Origin: Oikopleura dioica
Lineage: Eukaryota; Chordata; Appendicularia; Copelata; Oikopleuridae
Assembly (NCBI GenBank): GCA_907165135.1
Contig: OU015567.1
Location: 1,555,001 to 1,619,000, forward strand
Direction: 5' to 3'
Length of the DNA stretch: 64,000 nt
In this document: positions 42,610 through 54,889 of the stretch, one piece after another
Numbering within the stretch: position 1 is the stretch's first letter
Layout: the number at the start of each line of letters is the position of its first letter
The notes under the pieces: model-generated
Told to the model about the DNA's origin: nothing
Databases searched by the model: none
Seen by the model: only the letters and a program-made list of their open reading frames with translations
Translations under genes and position numbers: made by a program

Positions 42610-45600
42610 CTACAAGGAACAGTAATTAACAGGAGATGCAAAAATAATCGGCTGAGTGACCTTCCATCTCTGATTTCCAACAATCTCAGTTCTTATTATT
42701 TCTTCGTCAGAGCCTGTTTTAAAGCTTTCAATTAAAATTTGTTTCGGATATGCGATTTAGTGACATTTTTTGTCCCGAAATCATCAAAAATCAGCGCTTA
42801 CAATAAAGTTCAGTTGAAACTCTGGCCTAATTCGATCCGTTGAATTAAGAATTGAAATGTACCGGATGTTCCAGGAAATACGTAAATATTGTCTCCAAAT
42901 AAAATTGCAGAGGATTTAGATAATCTCTTAATTGATAAACGTGTAAGTATAAGACTGTGAAATTCACAGTGTGAATGACAAAAATGCATTGAGAAAAATT
43001 TTTACCCTTGAAAGAGCGCCGATTAACAACCAATCGTTTTTATTGAGCTGCCAAATTTCATTGAGTTGCATCCAAGTGTTATCATCTCTTCCTCCAATTG
43101 TCAAAAGATTTCCTGAAGGCAGTCCGACAGCAGAAAAATCAATAATTGTTCTTAAATTCTCCTGAGAAAATTTACGTTTTTTTTGTTTACCTTGGATGCT
43201 CTGTTAAAATAATCCAACCATCTTCTGTCAACATCTCTGTTCAGGGCAGGGATGTCAATCAACAAAATTATTTTTTTCGAAGGTTGATTTTTTTAACCGC
43301 TGATCACCAAAAAATTTGGCTATGTCAGACGGAAAATTTTTTCGATTTACATCCCTGAATCCACGTGCTGAAAATCCCCCTATTATGGTAGGATGATTGT
43401 TGTAGAAACCTAACTCTCCTGCCTGATGGCCTTGATGAGTTTTAAAAGTTGTTTTTACTGAGAATCCATTGAATATCTGACATTCTTTCTCGAGATGGAA
43501 AGCAGAACAGATAAGAGCTTAAACAAACATTTAGCTTTTATCAGTATTTTTTCGACAGACAAAACCTTTGCTCCCTTTGTCGATCGATAAAGCTGAATGT
43601 TCTTTATAAAAGTCAAAAGAAAGTTTGACAGCAAGCTCTGTAAATTGACAGCCATCAAGTCGGGCTATCTACAAGTATATGAAAAAATTCAAGCTTTTTT
43701 TCATGTTGAATTACTTTGAAGAAGCCCGAGTCTCCTCCAAAAACATGCAGCTGATCATTAACAAGTGCGTGTCGCGAGTAGGTAAGATATTGAGAAATGT
43801 TGGCACTGAAGTAAAACGGAGGTGAAAATGATATTTTGTTTTGAATCGATCCGTCCGGTAATAAAGCATAAGGCTGATACGAATCAAAGCTTGGAAGCAT
43901 CACACTTATTTGAGAAGTGGTTTCGGAAGTGTAGAGAAAGTTTTTAATTGCAATTGTCCGATCTGACTTGAAAATTCGGATTTTGCTGTTCTCGACACTA
44001 TCAAGTCCGGTTAATGCGATTTTTGAGACATTTAGGCGCTTCTTTCGAGTTCTTTATGAGTTTTTAAAAGAAATCGAAAAAATATATTCTCGAGAGTAAT
44101 CGAACTATTCCTCATAAACTTCGATAAAATACGATTCTGCAGAGCTGTTCGATTTCAAGGAAAATCCGATTTCTGTCAATTCTGAGATATTTGAATTTAG
44201 CCAAAGCAGGTTATCAAAATAATCTGAATCCATCCAAATCGACCCATTTTCATTAATTCCCAAATTCAAAAATTTCGTTCCATCAAAAAAATCGAATTCC
44301 AGAATCTTAGCATTTTTGAAAGAGCTTGGCGCTTGCTGAAAATCTATTTCGAATTCAAATTTCTTTGTTCCGTTCAGTTCCAGCTCAACAGTCGAGATAT
44401 GATTTAACTCTTCCAATGTGTAGAAATGAGAATCAGGAATGATTGTTTTGTGATAAAAGCTTGGCCGCCGAAACCGAGGCTGGGCAACTGCATTTTTCGC
44501 AAACGCTGGAAAAACATCGTCGTGAAAAGAGAAATAGGGATTGCTTGTAACGAGCATTTTCTTCTTGTTTGTTCTTTGCACGAATTCGAGGTCAATTTTA
44601 TCTAGAAGGATACGATTGACTTCATCAAAATTAGCCGTAATAAAAGTTATTTCATATCCTTTCCGAAATGAAACTCGATCGAAAAAACAAAATCGAAAAC
44701 ATAATTTTGAATGATAATTTTTTCATCGTAAATGACTCCATTTCCAAAGTACTCGCATTCATCGTTTATCAACCCGCCCGTATTTGTATAAAAAGGATCG
44801 TCTTCTGCAAACAATTTTGAATAACAGAAAGATTTTTCTTCGTAATGAACAAGAGAACCGATCCACTCGGTTCCGAGGGTAATAAATTTTCCTTCGGCCT
44901 CAAATAAAACGGAGTACAGAGTGTTTGAGAGTGCAATGCTTCTGGAAACAAGAATCAGCATTAGTCGGCCAACATCGATCTTTTGTTGAGTTCAAAATTT
45001 AAAAATTTAAGCATTCTTCAATGGCTCATTGACAATGAGCACCCTGATTAGGGTTATTACAGTAAATACAGAACTCGTTCCAGTGGTACGACATGAACCG
45101 GGTCCAAGTCTCTTAATTCTGCCGGCAGCCCTAAGTCGCTTTTTCTCCAACCCTTTTCCAATTCTTCGCTCTTTCTGATACGATTTAGAGCAATTGTTGT
45201 TGAAAGTTTTATCCATTTTTCGCCCAATCGAACACTCATTAGGTAGAAACGTCCTTTGAAGCTGACAGATGATGTTTTTGCATTGAAATGATTGCTGGCA
45301 ATGTAGCCCTGCGCTTCTTCGAACCGGTTCAAATTGTAATTGAGAGCGTAATAAAAACATTTATCGGGCTTTCCAGTCGGAGAGCTGTACTGCGATCAAA
45401 AATCATAGTAAACTTTGATTTTTTTCTAAATATTTTGACCATTTCAGATGACGACGACTGGAAACACCTTTTTGTCTTTGTCTTTCAAGCGAATTTCAAT
45501 GTAATGGGTTCCGATTGAAGATCCAAAACAGAGTTCGAAATCTATGGGAGTAAAATTGGGAGCTCCCAGAATACATACAACGATGGTGTTGCTACTTAGA

Positions 45601-47902
45601 GTTTACTTAAGGGATCCCCCCCCCCGTTTTTGCCATTTTCAACGGCAAACTACTTTTTTTTGGGCTTACAATTTCAAGCGTGCAATAGCGCAAATGAAAG
45701 CTCGTTCATAGCGGGTAATTCTCTAGTACAGAAATAAAATTCCGTATACGCAAACCTACCACATGGGGGCGCTGAAGTTAGCGTATTTTGAAAAAACGCC
45801 GTTTTGGGCCATTTTCAACGGCAAACTACTTTTTTTTGGGCTTAGCTAGAATAAATCTGCGACTAGATTTAGAAAGAGTAGAGTTTAATCTCAAAACTCT
45901 AGTACAGAGAAGTCGTTTGGTCAAGTAAGAAAAAATTTTTCTTAGGAATAACTTTTTGATGCCATTTTGGCACATTTTTGACTTTTAATTGCTCTCTAGC
46001 GCCGATTTATGGCCAGAAATTCTAGTGCGGTTCTCATATTCTTATTCAGTGCATCCTAAGCTTTCGATAGACCCCTAATATGACTATTTTCGATCACTTT
46101 GAAAAGTCGAAAAAATTGCGATTTTTACGTTAAGTACAATTTACATGCATTTTTGCAATTTTTGAAGGCCGAAATTTCGGGGATAGATGTTCGTAAAGGG
46201 GTCATGTGACACATAAAAATGATCCTCAGAACGCGAAGAATCTAAAAATGTCAAATATAGACCCGTATCAAAGACTTACAAAAACAGGGGGGATCCCTTA
46301 ATAAATAAAAAACTTTCGAAAATTTTTGAAATTTGAAAAAAGGGAGCAAAATTGGGAGCTCCCAAAGGGAGCTCCCTTTTTTGGGAGCAGGGAGAGAGCA
46401 GGAGCACGGGTTTTTTACGAGGGAGCTCCCTTTTTTCAGGGTGAGGGAGCAGGGAGGGAGCGGGAGCACGGATTTTCTACCAGATTTCGAACTCTGATCC
46501 AAAATGAAAGACGAAGAGACCTCTTATAATAAGAAAAATATAATAAGAAAATAATTAATTATTATTGAGGGACTTACATATATTTAAGCCGATTCGGAAC
46601 ATAAGTCGGAGCATCACCGTTTTCCTTGACTCTCATTAAATTTCCTATTGCATCGACCAAGTAATGCTCCCCATTTAGAAAAGTTGCTCCTGTTGACTAA
46701 CGCGTTTTGAATGATTAATAAGCTATCAATTATATATGGTACATATGATATATAATATATCATATGAAATATCTGAGAAGATTCAAAAGTACAGAAAAAC
46801 TCTTCATCAAAACCGTTCATAAGAAAACAAAAAATCAGAAGCATTAATGTTCTGTGCTCGCGATTGGCGATTAAGATCGCCAAGAAAAATCGGAAAATCT
46901 TCTTTTTCAATCTCTCGGCCAATCCAGCGACCAGTTATCAATTCAATATCCCCGTTAAACTCTTTTTCGATTCTGTCTTCGGAATGACTTTTGGGAAGAG
47001 TCGAATTCGAGTCGCGATCTTCCGATTTCTGCAAATCAAATACAGGTACTAGTCTCTGACGGGACGTCAATTTCTCACATTCGTAAAAAGAACAAGGACA
47101 TCCACCTGGACAGTATTTTTGATAAGGACAATTCTCGCCGGCAGAATCGGAAGATCGAGTTAACTCAAAGCAAAATGATTCACAGGGTGAGATCGAGCTT
47201 CTCCTTGTTGATTTCAGTACGAGCGTATTTGAGCAAAGATGGCGACAGATTTTTTGGTCGTAAAACTTTTTCTTCTGGCATCGAACCAGATTTGCTTCGT
47301 TTTCATCTTTTGAAAAAATTAAGGGTGCGGGCTTGGCTTGATCGATTTTAGAAACTGGCTCAGGAAGGATGAACTCTTCAGTTTCATGGCATTGCTTCAT
47401 CAAATGCCCACAGTAATCCATCGTTGCAATTTGAACGCATTTTTTGTAGTTTCTGTGGCAGGTCGACGTCAGAAAAGTAGTTACTCCTCGAGACTTTTCA
47501 AGAGAATACCAGTTCGCTGAAAAATGTAAGTGTAGAAGAAGAAGAGCAAAACGCACTGATGAGGATGATGGTTATCCAGAATATCGAACCAGTTCCAAGA
47601 TAGAACTGCTGCTGAGAAGGCGTTGAAAAGCCATGTCCAATGGGATTTAATCTCCTCTTGATTAATTTCCATGTTGGTGGTTTTTTGTAGTCTTGTTTTT
47701 GCGTGCGTATACTTCTCGTCGTTAAAACACTTTCTGGGAACAAATAGACGGTATCACCTTTTTGCTTGAGAATACCAATACATTGGCAATCCAAGCACTT
47801 TAAAATTCGTCTCACTCATTATTTAATATTTTTCTGTTTTACCTGAATTTTAGGTTGCTCCAACGCACTTGCCTTAGCTTCTCTTTCCTCCTCAATAACC
47901 AT
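42610..47902 (-). CDS. Large type II membrane protein: Cys-rich stalk plus kelch-type propeller
   Basis: ATG at 47902 (MVIEEEREAKASALEQPKIQ) joins in frame to a Cys motif exon (CLDCQC) and a membrane span (GSIFWITIILI). An extracellular Cys-rich region follows (CHRNYKKCVQIATMDYCGHL, CPYQKYCPGGCPCSFYECE). The remainder has repeated propeller blades: DAIGNLMRVKENGDAPTY, LVNDQLHVFGGDSGFFKV, GLPSGNLLTIGGRDDNTW, GDNIYVFPG. The last exon is QRWKVTQPIIFASPVNYCSL with a stop at 42610. Blade exons are scattered over 5 kb. Several joins work (IE to KRLNV, RLKYI to GLFVFHFG) but others do not, notably near 44650, 46700 and 43200. A 968-base MITE lies within an exon (45529-46496). The gene may be intact in other alleles and damaged here. 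Confidence 0.6.
43238..43365. mobile_element. Very short TIR element forming most of an intron in the kelch gene
   Basis: Ends GCAGGGATGTCAATC (about 43238) and GATTTACATCCCTG (about 43365) are inverted copies. On the - strand a GT donor just outside one end and a CCTGAACAG acceptor just outside the other would remove it as an intron. No clear target duplication is seen. Confidence 0.5.
45529..46496. mobile_element. hAT-like MITE inserted in a kelch-gene exon
   Basis: Ends CAGAGTTCGAAATCT (45529) and its exact complement (to 46496) are flanked by the 8-base duplication ATCCAAAA at 45521-45528 and 46497-46504. The interior contains a second, nested element at 45611-46297. Reading the host gene into it meets a stop within 25 bases. 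Confidence 0.9.
45611..46297. mobile_element. TTAA-flanked element (piggyBac-type) nested in the MITE
   Basis: GGGATCCCCCC at 45611 and GGGGGGATCCC to 46297 are inverted ends flanked on both sides by TTAA (45607-45610 and 46298-46301), the piggyBac target duplication. It is 687 bases with no transposase. A similar-sized TTAA element lies at 58571-59251. Confidence 0.8.
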
Positions 47903-48104
47903 GCCGAGTGATCTCTTCGGAAAAAAAACAAACTCTGACAAAAAAATGCCAATTCGTGAGAAGCGTCGTCCGACTGCTTGTCTGACACTTGGACAGTATG
48001 TCTCCGGTCTTATGTCAGTTTCTTTGCTTCACCTTTCCCAACGCTTATTTTTATTAGAGTAAATTGTTGTACTCATCGACTGGTTACGAAGCCGTCAAGC
48101 TAGA

Positions 48105-48400
48105 ATTGTCTTCTATGATTTCAATACTATCATTTTTATAAATTGGGATGTCAGGTGTATTAATACCTCTTAGAGTTGCAAACGAGAACTACCTATATGA
48201 ACCCAGTTTCTGTAGTTAAGGGCTCAGCACTATTGGAACAGAGACTATATTTTTAAAACTTCAAAATTTCTTATAGTTTATTTTCGTTTTTGAAATTTGG
48301 GTCCTCCGATCGTGCGGAAACCTAGTTGTTGTTGTTACTTTTGTTGTTCTTGCCGGCGATGTGATGGTCGTTTAGATCGGGAAATCAATCCGAAGTTCTT
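48105..48400 (-). pseudogene. Decayed copy of a mucin-gene module
   Basis: GAATTGTCTTCTATGATTTC and the following 30 bases match the mucin exon at about 40508-40560 almost exactly. A second block near 48325-48395 (TTGTTGTTCTTGCCGGCG, GATCGGGAAATCA) matches about 40600-40665. Between them the sequence has diverged with indels and stops, so this is a partial, non-coding duplicate about 7 kb from the source gene. Confidence 0.7.
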
Positions 48401-48750
48401 TCAGAGGTTGATTATTTTAACAAAAAAAAATAGGTCAAAAAACTCCTGATAAGGAAAAATTATTCTAGCTTTCGCGTAATAAAACAGAAAAATGACGGAA
48501 CATGGCACCCAGCATCACCGAAAGTAAAATAAACGAGTAGCTTTGTGATAGCGGCGGCAGCTTTTTTAAAATATCAAGCGTATTTTTGACACTTTCTCAT
48601 AATTTGACTCTGTCAGTTTTTACAGGATTTTATAATAAAGAAAAATCCTGCTCCTGAAATTAACTCAAAACAATAGAAGAGGAAGCAATTTTTGTTAAAA
48701 AGCATTTTATAAACAGGCACAAGCGTTAACTAAACAGAATAGAAAAAATA
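48401..48750. other. Intergenic, AT-rich
   Basis: Spacer between the mucin relic and the bZIP gene's stop. It includes the bZIP 3' region; nothing else is recognised. Confidence 0.3.
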
Positions 48751-49833
48751 TTACAGTCCGAAAAGAAATTCCAGCGAGTCTTCAAAATCATCCATCGGGC
48801 ATGTTTCTAGGCAACTACTGGTTGGTTTTGGAGGTTTCGCAGAAACAGGCGGGCTTAATTCTGCAAGCTTCTTTTTCGCAAATTTCGGGCTGTTCTCGGG
48901 TGATGGCGGTAATGAGCAAATTGAACTGGTCGTTGAATGGCCGGCAGAGTCCAGTCCGGAATTGGAACCATTAGGAACCGGGGACGGGATATTGGAGAAA
49001 TACTCTGAAAACGAATCTTTCGTCTCCAAGGGTTGATATTTTGCCGGCGGCGAAATTGGTTTCTCGATGTATTGAATTTGAGGATCTTGATATACAGGTT
49101 GAGTGTGAACGAGTGGTGAAACTGGTTGAGCTGGATGGTTTATTGGAGCAATAGACGCTGGCTGAGCTGGAGGTGGCGCGACGAGCGGCTGCTTGAGGGG
49201 TTCTTTCGGTTGATTTGGTGTCCTGAAGTATTGTTGAGGTCACGTATTGATGAAAGTGCAGTTTTAGGAATAATAAAATTAGTTATTCTTGTTTAGCTAA
49301 AGCTTGAAATGAGAGCCGAGATGATATATATTTCTTTTCTAAATACCACAAAAACATGTACTAATGGCAGGGGTAGTAAGATAGACTTGCCCTAAATTCA
49401 CCAGTGATGTGAAATTCATAAATTATCCCTTTGCCCTGTAGCTATTCGCTTTAACCAAAGGTAGTCGCTGTCTATTTAACGCTATCTTTCATCAACAACA
49501 TTGTCACTGATTATTTTTATTGTCAATAAATCATGAATGATGAAAATTTTCAAACTCAAGAAAAAAAGTCAAACCTTGATGTGTATTTTTCAATCAGCGC
49601 CTTCAATCGCATATTGATCGTCCTCTGAATTTCATTTTCCAATTCAAGTTCCAAAAATCGCCTCTCCAAATCCGCTTCTTTTTGCTTTGCCCGTTTGCGT
49701 GCTTCTAGCGCTGAGGCACGATTCTTCATCTTTTTTTCGAGCTCTTTGGGCGACGCGGCTTGAATCGGTCGACCGCAGGGGACGACGAATAAATTACCAT
49801 CTTTTCGTTGCTGTTTGACGGGAGTGTACTGAA
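48751..49833 (-). CDS. bZIP transcription factor, XBP1-like basic region (5' end unresolved)
   Basis: The exon at about 49576-49833 encodes the basic region and leucine zipper. SPKELEKKMKNRASALEARK carries the N-x7-R signature, followed by LERRFLELELENEIQR. The SPxE start and NR-SA--AR spacing resemble XBP1 more than CREB or Jun, but the zipper is short. The next exon (48751-49222) joins in phase 2 after a long intron (49223-49575). It encodes a Pro-rich region (PLVAPPPAQPASIAPINHPA) and an acidic C-terminus (CPMDDFEDSLEFLFGL) that looks like an activation domain. The constitutive frame is already open to the end, so no IRE1-type frameshift is required. Upstream exons begin YTPVKQQRKDG at about 49833 and extend further, unresolved. 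Confidence 0.65.
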
Positions 49834-51503
49834 GTAAACCTGGTTATTTGCTCACGCAAAAGAATGCTCTAAATAATCAGGGAGAATTTGACCCAGAAAA
49901 TGGGCAAACGGAGATCAAAGGGGTTTTTTTCGAAGATTCATAGTGGGAATCGACTTTAATTTGAGGGGTTTCGGCTCGAATCGACATAAAATGTCCGAAA
50001 AATAAGTCAATTTTCGTGACAAAAAAGCGAAAAATTAATTTTCAAAATCGTGGCAATTTTTCAATCAATTCCCGCCTGCTCCTTATTTTTAATAATCCGT
50101 ATTAAAATTCTTGTAGTTTTCAAGTCTTCAAAATTCCATCAGAAATAAACCTGAGGTTATTAAAAAAGACCAGAGGCAGTTAATGATTACGTCAAGTCGC
50201 TATAATTGGTACAATAGTATTTGACCGATGGTTACCTGTTTCAGCTCGCCGGTATTTCTTTTCAAATATTTCATTTTTTTCGATTTTTTTACTTTTTTCG
50301 ATTTTATTCTCTGTCTTCTTCAAAGTGTCTTTGTGACTGTTAGAAAATGTAGGTCTATTGCTTTAATATCTATGTGCGTTCTATGTGTGTTCCGCGTTAT
50401 CATTGAACAAGCGCCACCATGCGCCGCGGCAGTGCTAGAATCGCTGAAAACGCACGCGCGGTTACGTGATACCAGCGTGCTACCACCAACTCCAAAGCTT
50501 TCTTCAAACTGTCGCAAGAAGGGGTCAAGTTTTGATATGCACTTATTATAGAAAGAAGATGGAGAAAAAAGTTTTTTCTTCATGTCTGTAACATTCATCC
50601 TGATTTGCAAAATAAGGGTTTCGCTTCAATAAGGTTAAGATAAGAGTAGAATTTTAAAAAAATAAAAAAAAAACAGAGCTGCACTATGCCGGCTTCACGC
50701 AGTAAACAGCGTGAATGTCTCTCATAAAATCTCGCTGAAGGCCCTTGAAAAAAACAGGGATCAAGTTGTTCAACACTCAAGTTGATTGTCTCGACATAAG
50801 GTGCCCTTTGCCGGTTTTCACGCTGTATGACATTCGATATTTCCATACTTGAATTTCGAAACTCTTCACTTTTTTTTTACCTACGTTAGTTCAAAATTTA
50901 CCTGTACGGCATCAATTATAGTAGCGATAGCGCCAATTTTTAACATTTTCGGGCATTTAGTTTCTTACAAGAACAATAATTGGTGTGGTGATTAACGATT
51001 AATAAAGACCTTTTAGAATATTATGAAGTGGTGAAAATCTATCACCAAGAGAGGATGCAAAAAGAAGGATTGAATTCGACACGGAAGCTCGTTTATCAAT
51101 CGCGCGTAATGAAGAAACATAGATTTATAATGGGATTTCAGCGTTTTCTAAAGGTCGAATCAGCGCGCTAGAATTTCACGACAACCGTACCACTTCAGTT
51201 ATCGTCGATTAACAAAGAGGTACAGCGCTTTTCTGTCGATAGTATCGCGCTAAAAACGAGTCAAAAGGGCAAAATTTATCGCGAGAAGAAACCATAACTA
51301 AGTTTATCATCTAATTTTTAAAGAATTTTTTTAACAGGACCATCTCGGACGAATCCTTTTTATTAAAGCATTACCATGGTAAAACGTACTGTAGATAGAG
51401 ACTTTTTCATTAATTTTTGACAAAAATAAAATGACGAACTCGGCTTTATAAAAACATGGAGTTTATTTCTATATGTACAAAAATCCAAACGTCGCCACGT
51501 TTT
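49834..51503. other. Unresolved region, possible 5' exons of the bZIP gene
   Basis: ORF fragments on the - strand at about 50320-50610 (LDPFLRQFEESFGVGGSTL) and 50595-50846 (ATG at 50846, MEISNVIQRENRQRAPYVET) may be upstream exons, but no splice path was found. The rest is AT-rich. No RNA gene or repeat pair is recognised. Confidence 0.3.
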
Positions 51504-54500
51504 TCAAAGATTAAGGAATTCCTCGGAGCAGGGAGCAAGTCCATCAACAATTTCTCCATTTGCGCAGCAGCTTAAAGAATTATCTTATTTAAAAGTTTAA
51601 AGCCAAAACTTAAAAACTTTAAAAACGCAAAACGTAAACCGTCGAACATGCTAAAAATATTTGGCGTGTTTGTGAAACAAACAAGTTTACCGTTGTCCTT
51701 CGCGGTAGTATCTGAAATCGGGTGCTTCTCCGCAGCATCCAGCTATTTTACCGTAAACACTCAGTGCTTAGATGATGTTTTATGAAGTGTTTTCAATAAC
51801 AAATACGCTCGTCTAAGCAGATTATTTGCGGTTTTGCTTTTTTTTGAGAAACACGCTGTTATCTTCTCAAAATTCAAATTGGACCAATCAGATTGCCGCA
51901 TTTAGGCGTTAGGCCTATCAGATTTCAGAAAAATCTATGACAAATCAGATTTGTTTTTTGTCGCTTCTTGAAACCCTAATCCTAACCCTAACTAACTAGC
52001 AGCGAAACTAAAGTACTCGTTAAAACAGTTCCTGGCTGATTAATCCTCTGCGTCCTGCTCTGTATCATATTCGCCAAAGCAGGCGGCCCCCTCCGGCTCG
52101 CGAAGCTAGAGCCACTTGAGTGATTTGCATCTTCCTTAGGAGCTGCCAAGCACCGTTCTTCCCTGTCAAAGTCGCCAAAATTCCATTTGTGATGGTTTTC
52201 GACCGTCCACTCGTTTTCGTGCTCAGCAAGTTTTTCAGAAAGCGCTAAAAACAAAACTTTTCGCGAGAAACGTGGCGTACAGCCGATTTGTCTGCTAGAC
52301 AATTATTTTGACGATAAATATTTTGACTTTTCATGAATTTACCTTTGTCACATTCGCATCTGTTTCTAGCGCATGTTCCAATTGGATCGCGGCAGTAAAG
52401 AACCGTGCGACCGTTGATATCCTTTTCAAGTTGAAAACAAGCATTTTAAGGGCGTAAGCCGGTTTGTTCGCAAATTTGCCTTTTGAGTTCGTTCGAAGAG
52501 TTTTTTTTTTAATTTTTTTTTATCAATCGAGTTTACATCATTGTTCGGTTAACTTGTGCGAGACAAGATAAGATAGCGCGTAATCAAAACAGCGCTAGGT
52601 TCAACCGATCCTTGGAACCGCGAATGCTGTAACGTGTCTTGATCCCTTCTTCTTCGTCGCAACCCATTCCGCGAAACGGCGCTGGGTTGTATAAACCTGA
52701 ATGTGTGTTATCGCTCAAACTTTTTTTCAGTTTTACAAAAAGTTTTAAGTATTGATGTTTCAAGCTGATCTCAATGTTGATTTCATGAAAAAGGCCGCGC
52801 TCAGCAACCTGTGTAGAAAACCTGATTCAGGATCTGGAAGAGCTGAAATGAAAAGCCGCGCTGCGGCTTTTTTTTAAGAATGAAGCCGCAAAGCGGCTTC
52901 GCTAGAATTTTTTCGATGTTGTAATGGAAATATTCGCGAAGCCGCTAAGCGGCTTTCATTTCAGCTATTTCAGACCCTGACTCAGGTTTTCTACACAGGT
53001 TGTTGAGCTCAGCTCTCGGCTTAAGGAAATAAGTAGCTTCTCAATCTTGAAAAAAGTCGCTAAGGAATGAGAAAATTTACTTACAGTTGTAGCACTTGGT
53101 GTACTCCTTGCAAGAATTATCAATATTGTCCACCGGCTCTCCATAAGGAATCAACCCAGCTCCGGTTGGCAAACACCAGCACCCATAAAAACAGTATTTC
53201 CCGATTTGCTTTCTTTTCTGCAAGGCCATTATCGTGTACTTCAACTGTAAATACTACTTTCAAGCTCTAACACGAAGAAAACCATCCGGTCAACACAATT
53301 TACATTGTTCTTTTTGAGCTTTTCTTGAGCATGTGAAGCTTGTCGTCGGGGGACAAGGAGACGGCTCCAGTTCGGCGAGAGATTTTTGAGACCTTGTCTG
53401 GATGATCCCTTTTTTCAGGTAAGCAAAATTTTTTAATAATAAATCAATTAATAGATCGAACTCTCGTGCCACGATTAATTTCGGAAATGGCTTGTGTGTT
53501 TTATCATCAAAGTGAAAGTCACTAATGATTTTGACCATAAACGAACCTAAATTAGACGGCAGTTGTTCAAGCTCGTGTTTTCTCCCAAAGAACGTATGTT
53601 TTCCATTGGGTTAGAGCGGTCTAAGAGCCCCTTCCACTGAAATTCAAAAGCCGAATAATTTTATCTGCCCTAAATTATGGTGTCTAATTTGAACTGTCGT
53701 AATTCATGGTCTTGAATATTAAAATCCTCACAGGTCAGCATTTAGGCTAAATATCTTTTCGGCTTGTACTTTGGGTTCAAAAATATCTCAATTTTGAACT
53801 AACAAAATACTGAAAAATATAACAAGAAAAAAATCATGAGATTTCACGAAAACAAAAATGAGATCATTTTTCTCGACACAAATAAACTCGACCTTGCCGC
53901 GACCTTACACGTTAGTAATTTTACTATTGAAATATCTAAGCGATCAAACTCTAGAATTTCAGACTAATCGCGCGTATTTACTGGCAGAAATTCAGTAACA
54001 ACCGTTAGCAGCAAATTTTTAACACGAAAAGACTAAAAACTGTTTGGGATTCAGGTGGTTTCGTCTGCTAGACAAAATGCCAGGTATGTTTTTTTCAGCG
54101 CATATTTCGCGGCTCGCTAATTCTATTTAGTTTGTATGCAAATACGAATTCGTATTGGTAGCGGGAACTATTTTCTTTTTTTGAGAAAAAAATGAAAATA
54201 TCATTAGCACTCTTTTTTGTCAGTCTAAACAGGGCTCACTTGAAAAGGGGAAATAAACTACTAGCTAGACGGATTATGATTAGCCTCTCTCGCTATTGAG
54301 AAATAGCTCTCGCGAGCTGTCTGCACGGCAAATTTCATGTTTAGAAAATTCCCCGCTTTTTGATTCTTGCCGACCTGTGTTCCTTTGGTAAGCTTCGAGG
54401 ATTCCGTGAAAATGGTCTTCGGTGTTGAGGTCATCAAATTCCATGCTCTCCTGTTTTTGGGTTTTTGAAAGAGATAAGCACTTTTTAAATGGACGAGAAA

Positions 54501-54889
54501 TGATAAACCAAGGTTTAAGAGAAGACACTTGAATTATGTAAAAATGAGATAGAAGAGATAAGTCCCTTAAATTGTATGTTTATGCTTACAAAGCACTAGT
54601 TTTAGCACAAACTTCAGGCAAAAATAAAAGAATCAAAAGTGCTTGAAGATAAGATCAATTGCCCTAAAATTGAATAACCACGTTTTCCTATACATTCTAG
54701 CGCTCCTTATCTTTTGAATAATTCAGTCGAGATTCTAGCGATAGCGCTTATCAAAGAACAGACAAAATCTAAAACCCTTTGCTTGAGTCCTTCTTTGACC
54801 TCATTCTCAAAATTCTTCCAAAACTGCTGTCCTCCCAAAATCTCGTATTGTCCAAAAACGGACGTTAAAAAGAAAAGCTTCAATTTCAT
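51504..54889 (-). CDS. Secreted PLA2-like protein without the catalytic His-Asp
   Basis: The leader MKLKLFFLTSVFGQY begins at 54889. Exons follow at about 54280-54470 (MEFDDLNTEDHFHGILEAYQ), 53290-53520 (FHFDDKTHKPFPKLIVAREF) and about 53086-53240, the PLA2-like core. The core is FYGCWCLPTGAGLIPYGEPV then DNSCKEYTKCYNC. Exon 52340-52440 (LYCRDPIGTCARNRCECDK), exon 52040-52245 (KLAEHENEWTVENHHKWNFG), a CCGEAP exon at about 51700-51745 and a terminal CCANGEIVDGLAPCSEEFLN follow. In active PLA2 the helix reads D-CC-xx-HD-xCY; here it is SC-KE-YT-KCY, so the catalytic His and Asp are absent. Introns are long for this genome and one holds the element at 52805-53002. It is homologous, exon for exon, to the + gene at 56.8-59.6 kb. 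Confidence 0.65.
52805..53002. mobile_element. Short TIR element with GCCGC palindromes
   Basis: CAACCTGTGTAGAAAACCTG at 52805 and its complement to 53002 form inverted ends. The inside holds three AAGCCGC/GCGGCTT palindromes. The same ends and palindromes are scattered at 25.6-26.4 kb, and the ends are tandemly amplified at 28.4-28.7 kb. No clear target duplication. Confidence 0.7.

Noticed and set aside
46326..46529. Glu/Arg-rich ORF in GGGAGC repeats
   Set aside because: It is simple-sequence inside the MITE at 45529-46496, with no coding support.
49000..49243. IRE1-type unconventional splice in the XBP1-like bZIP mRNA
   Set aside because: CNGCNGN words occur but not 26 bases apart, and the normal frame is already open through the acidic tail.
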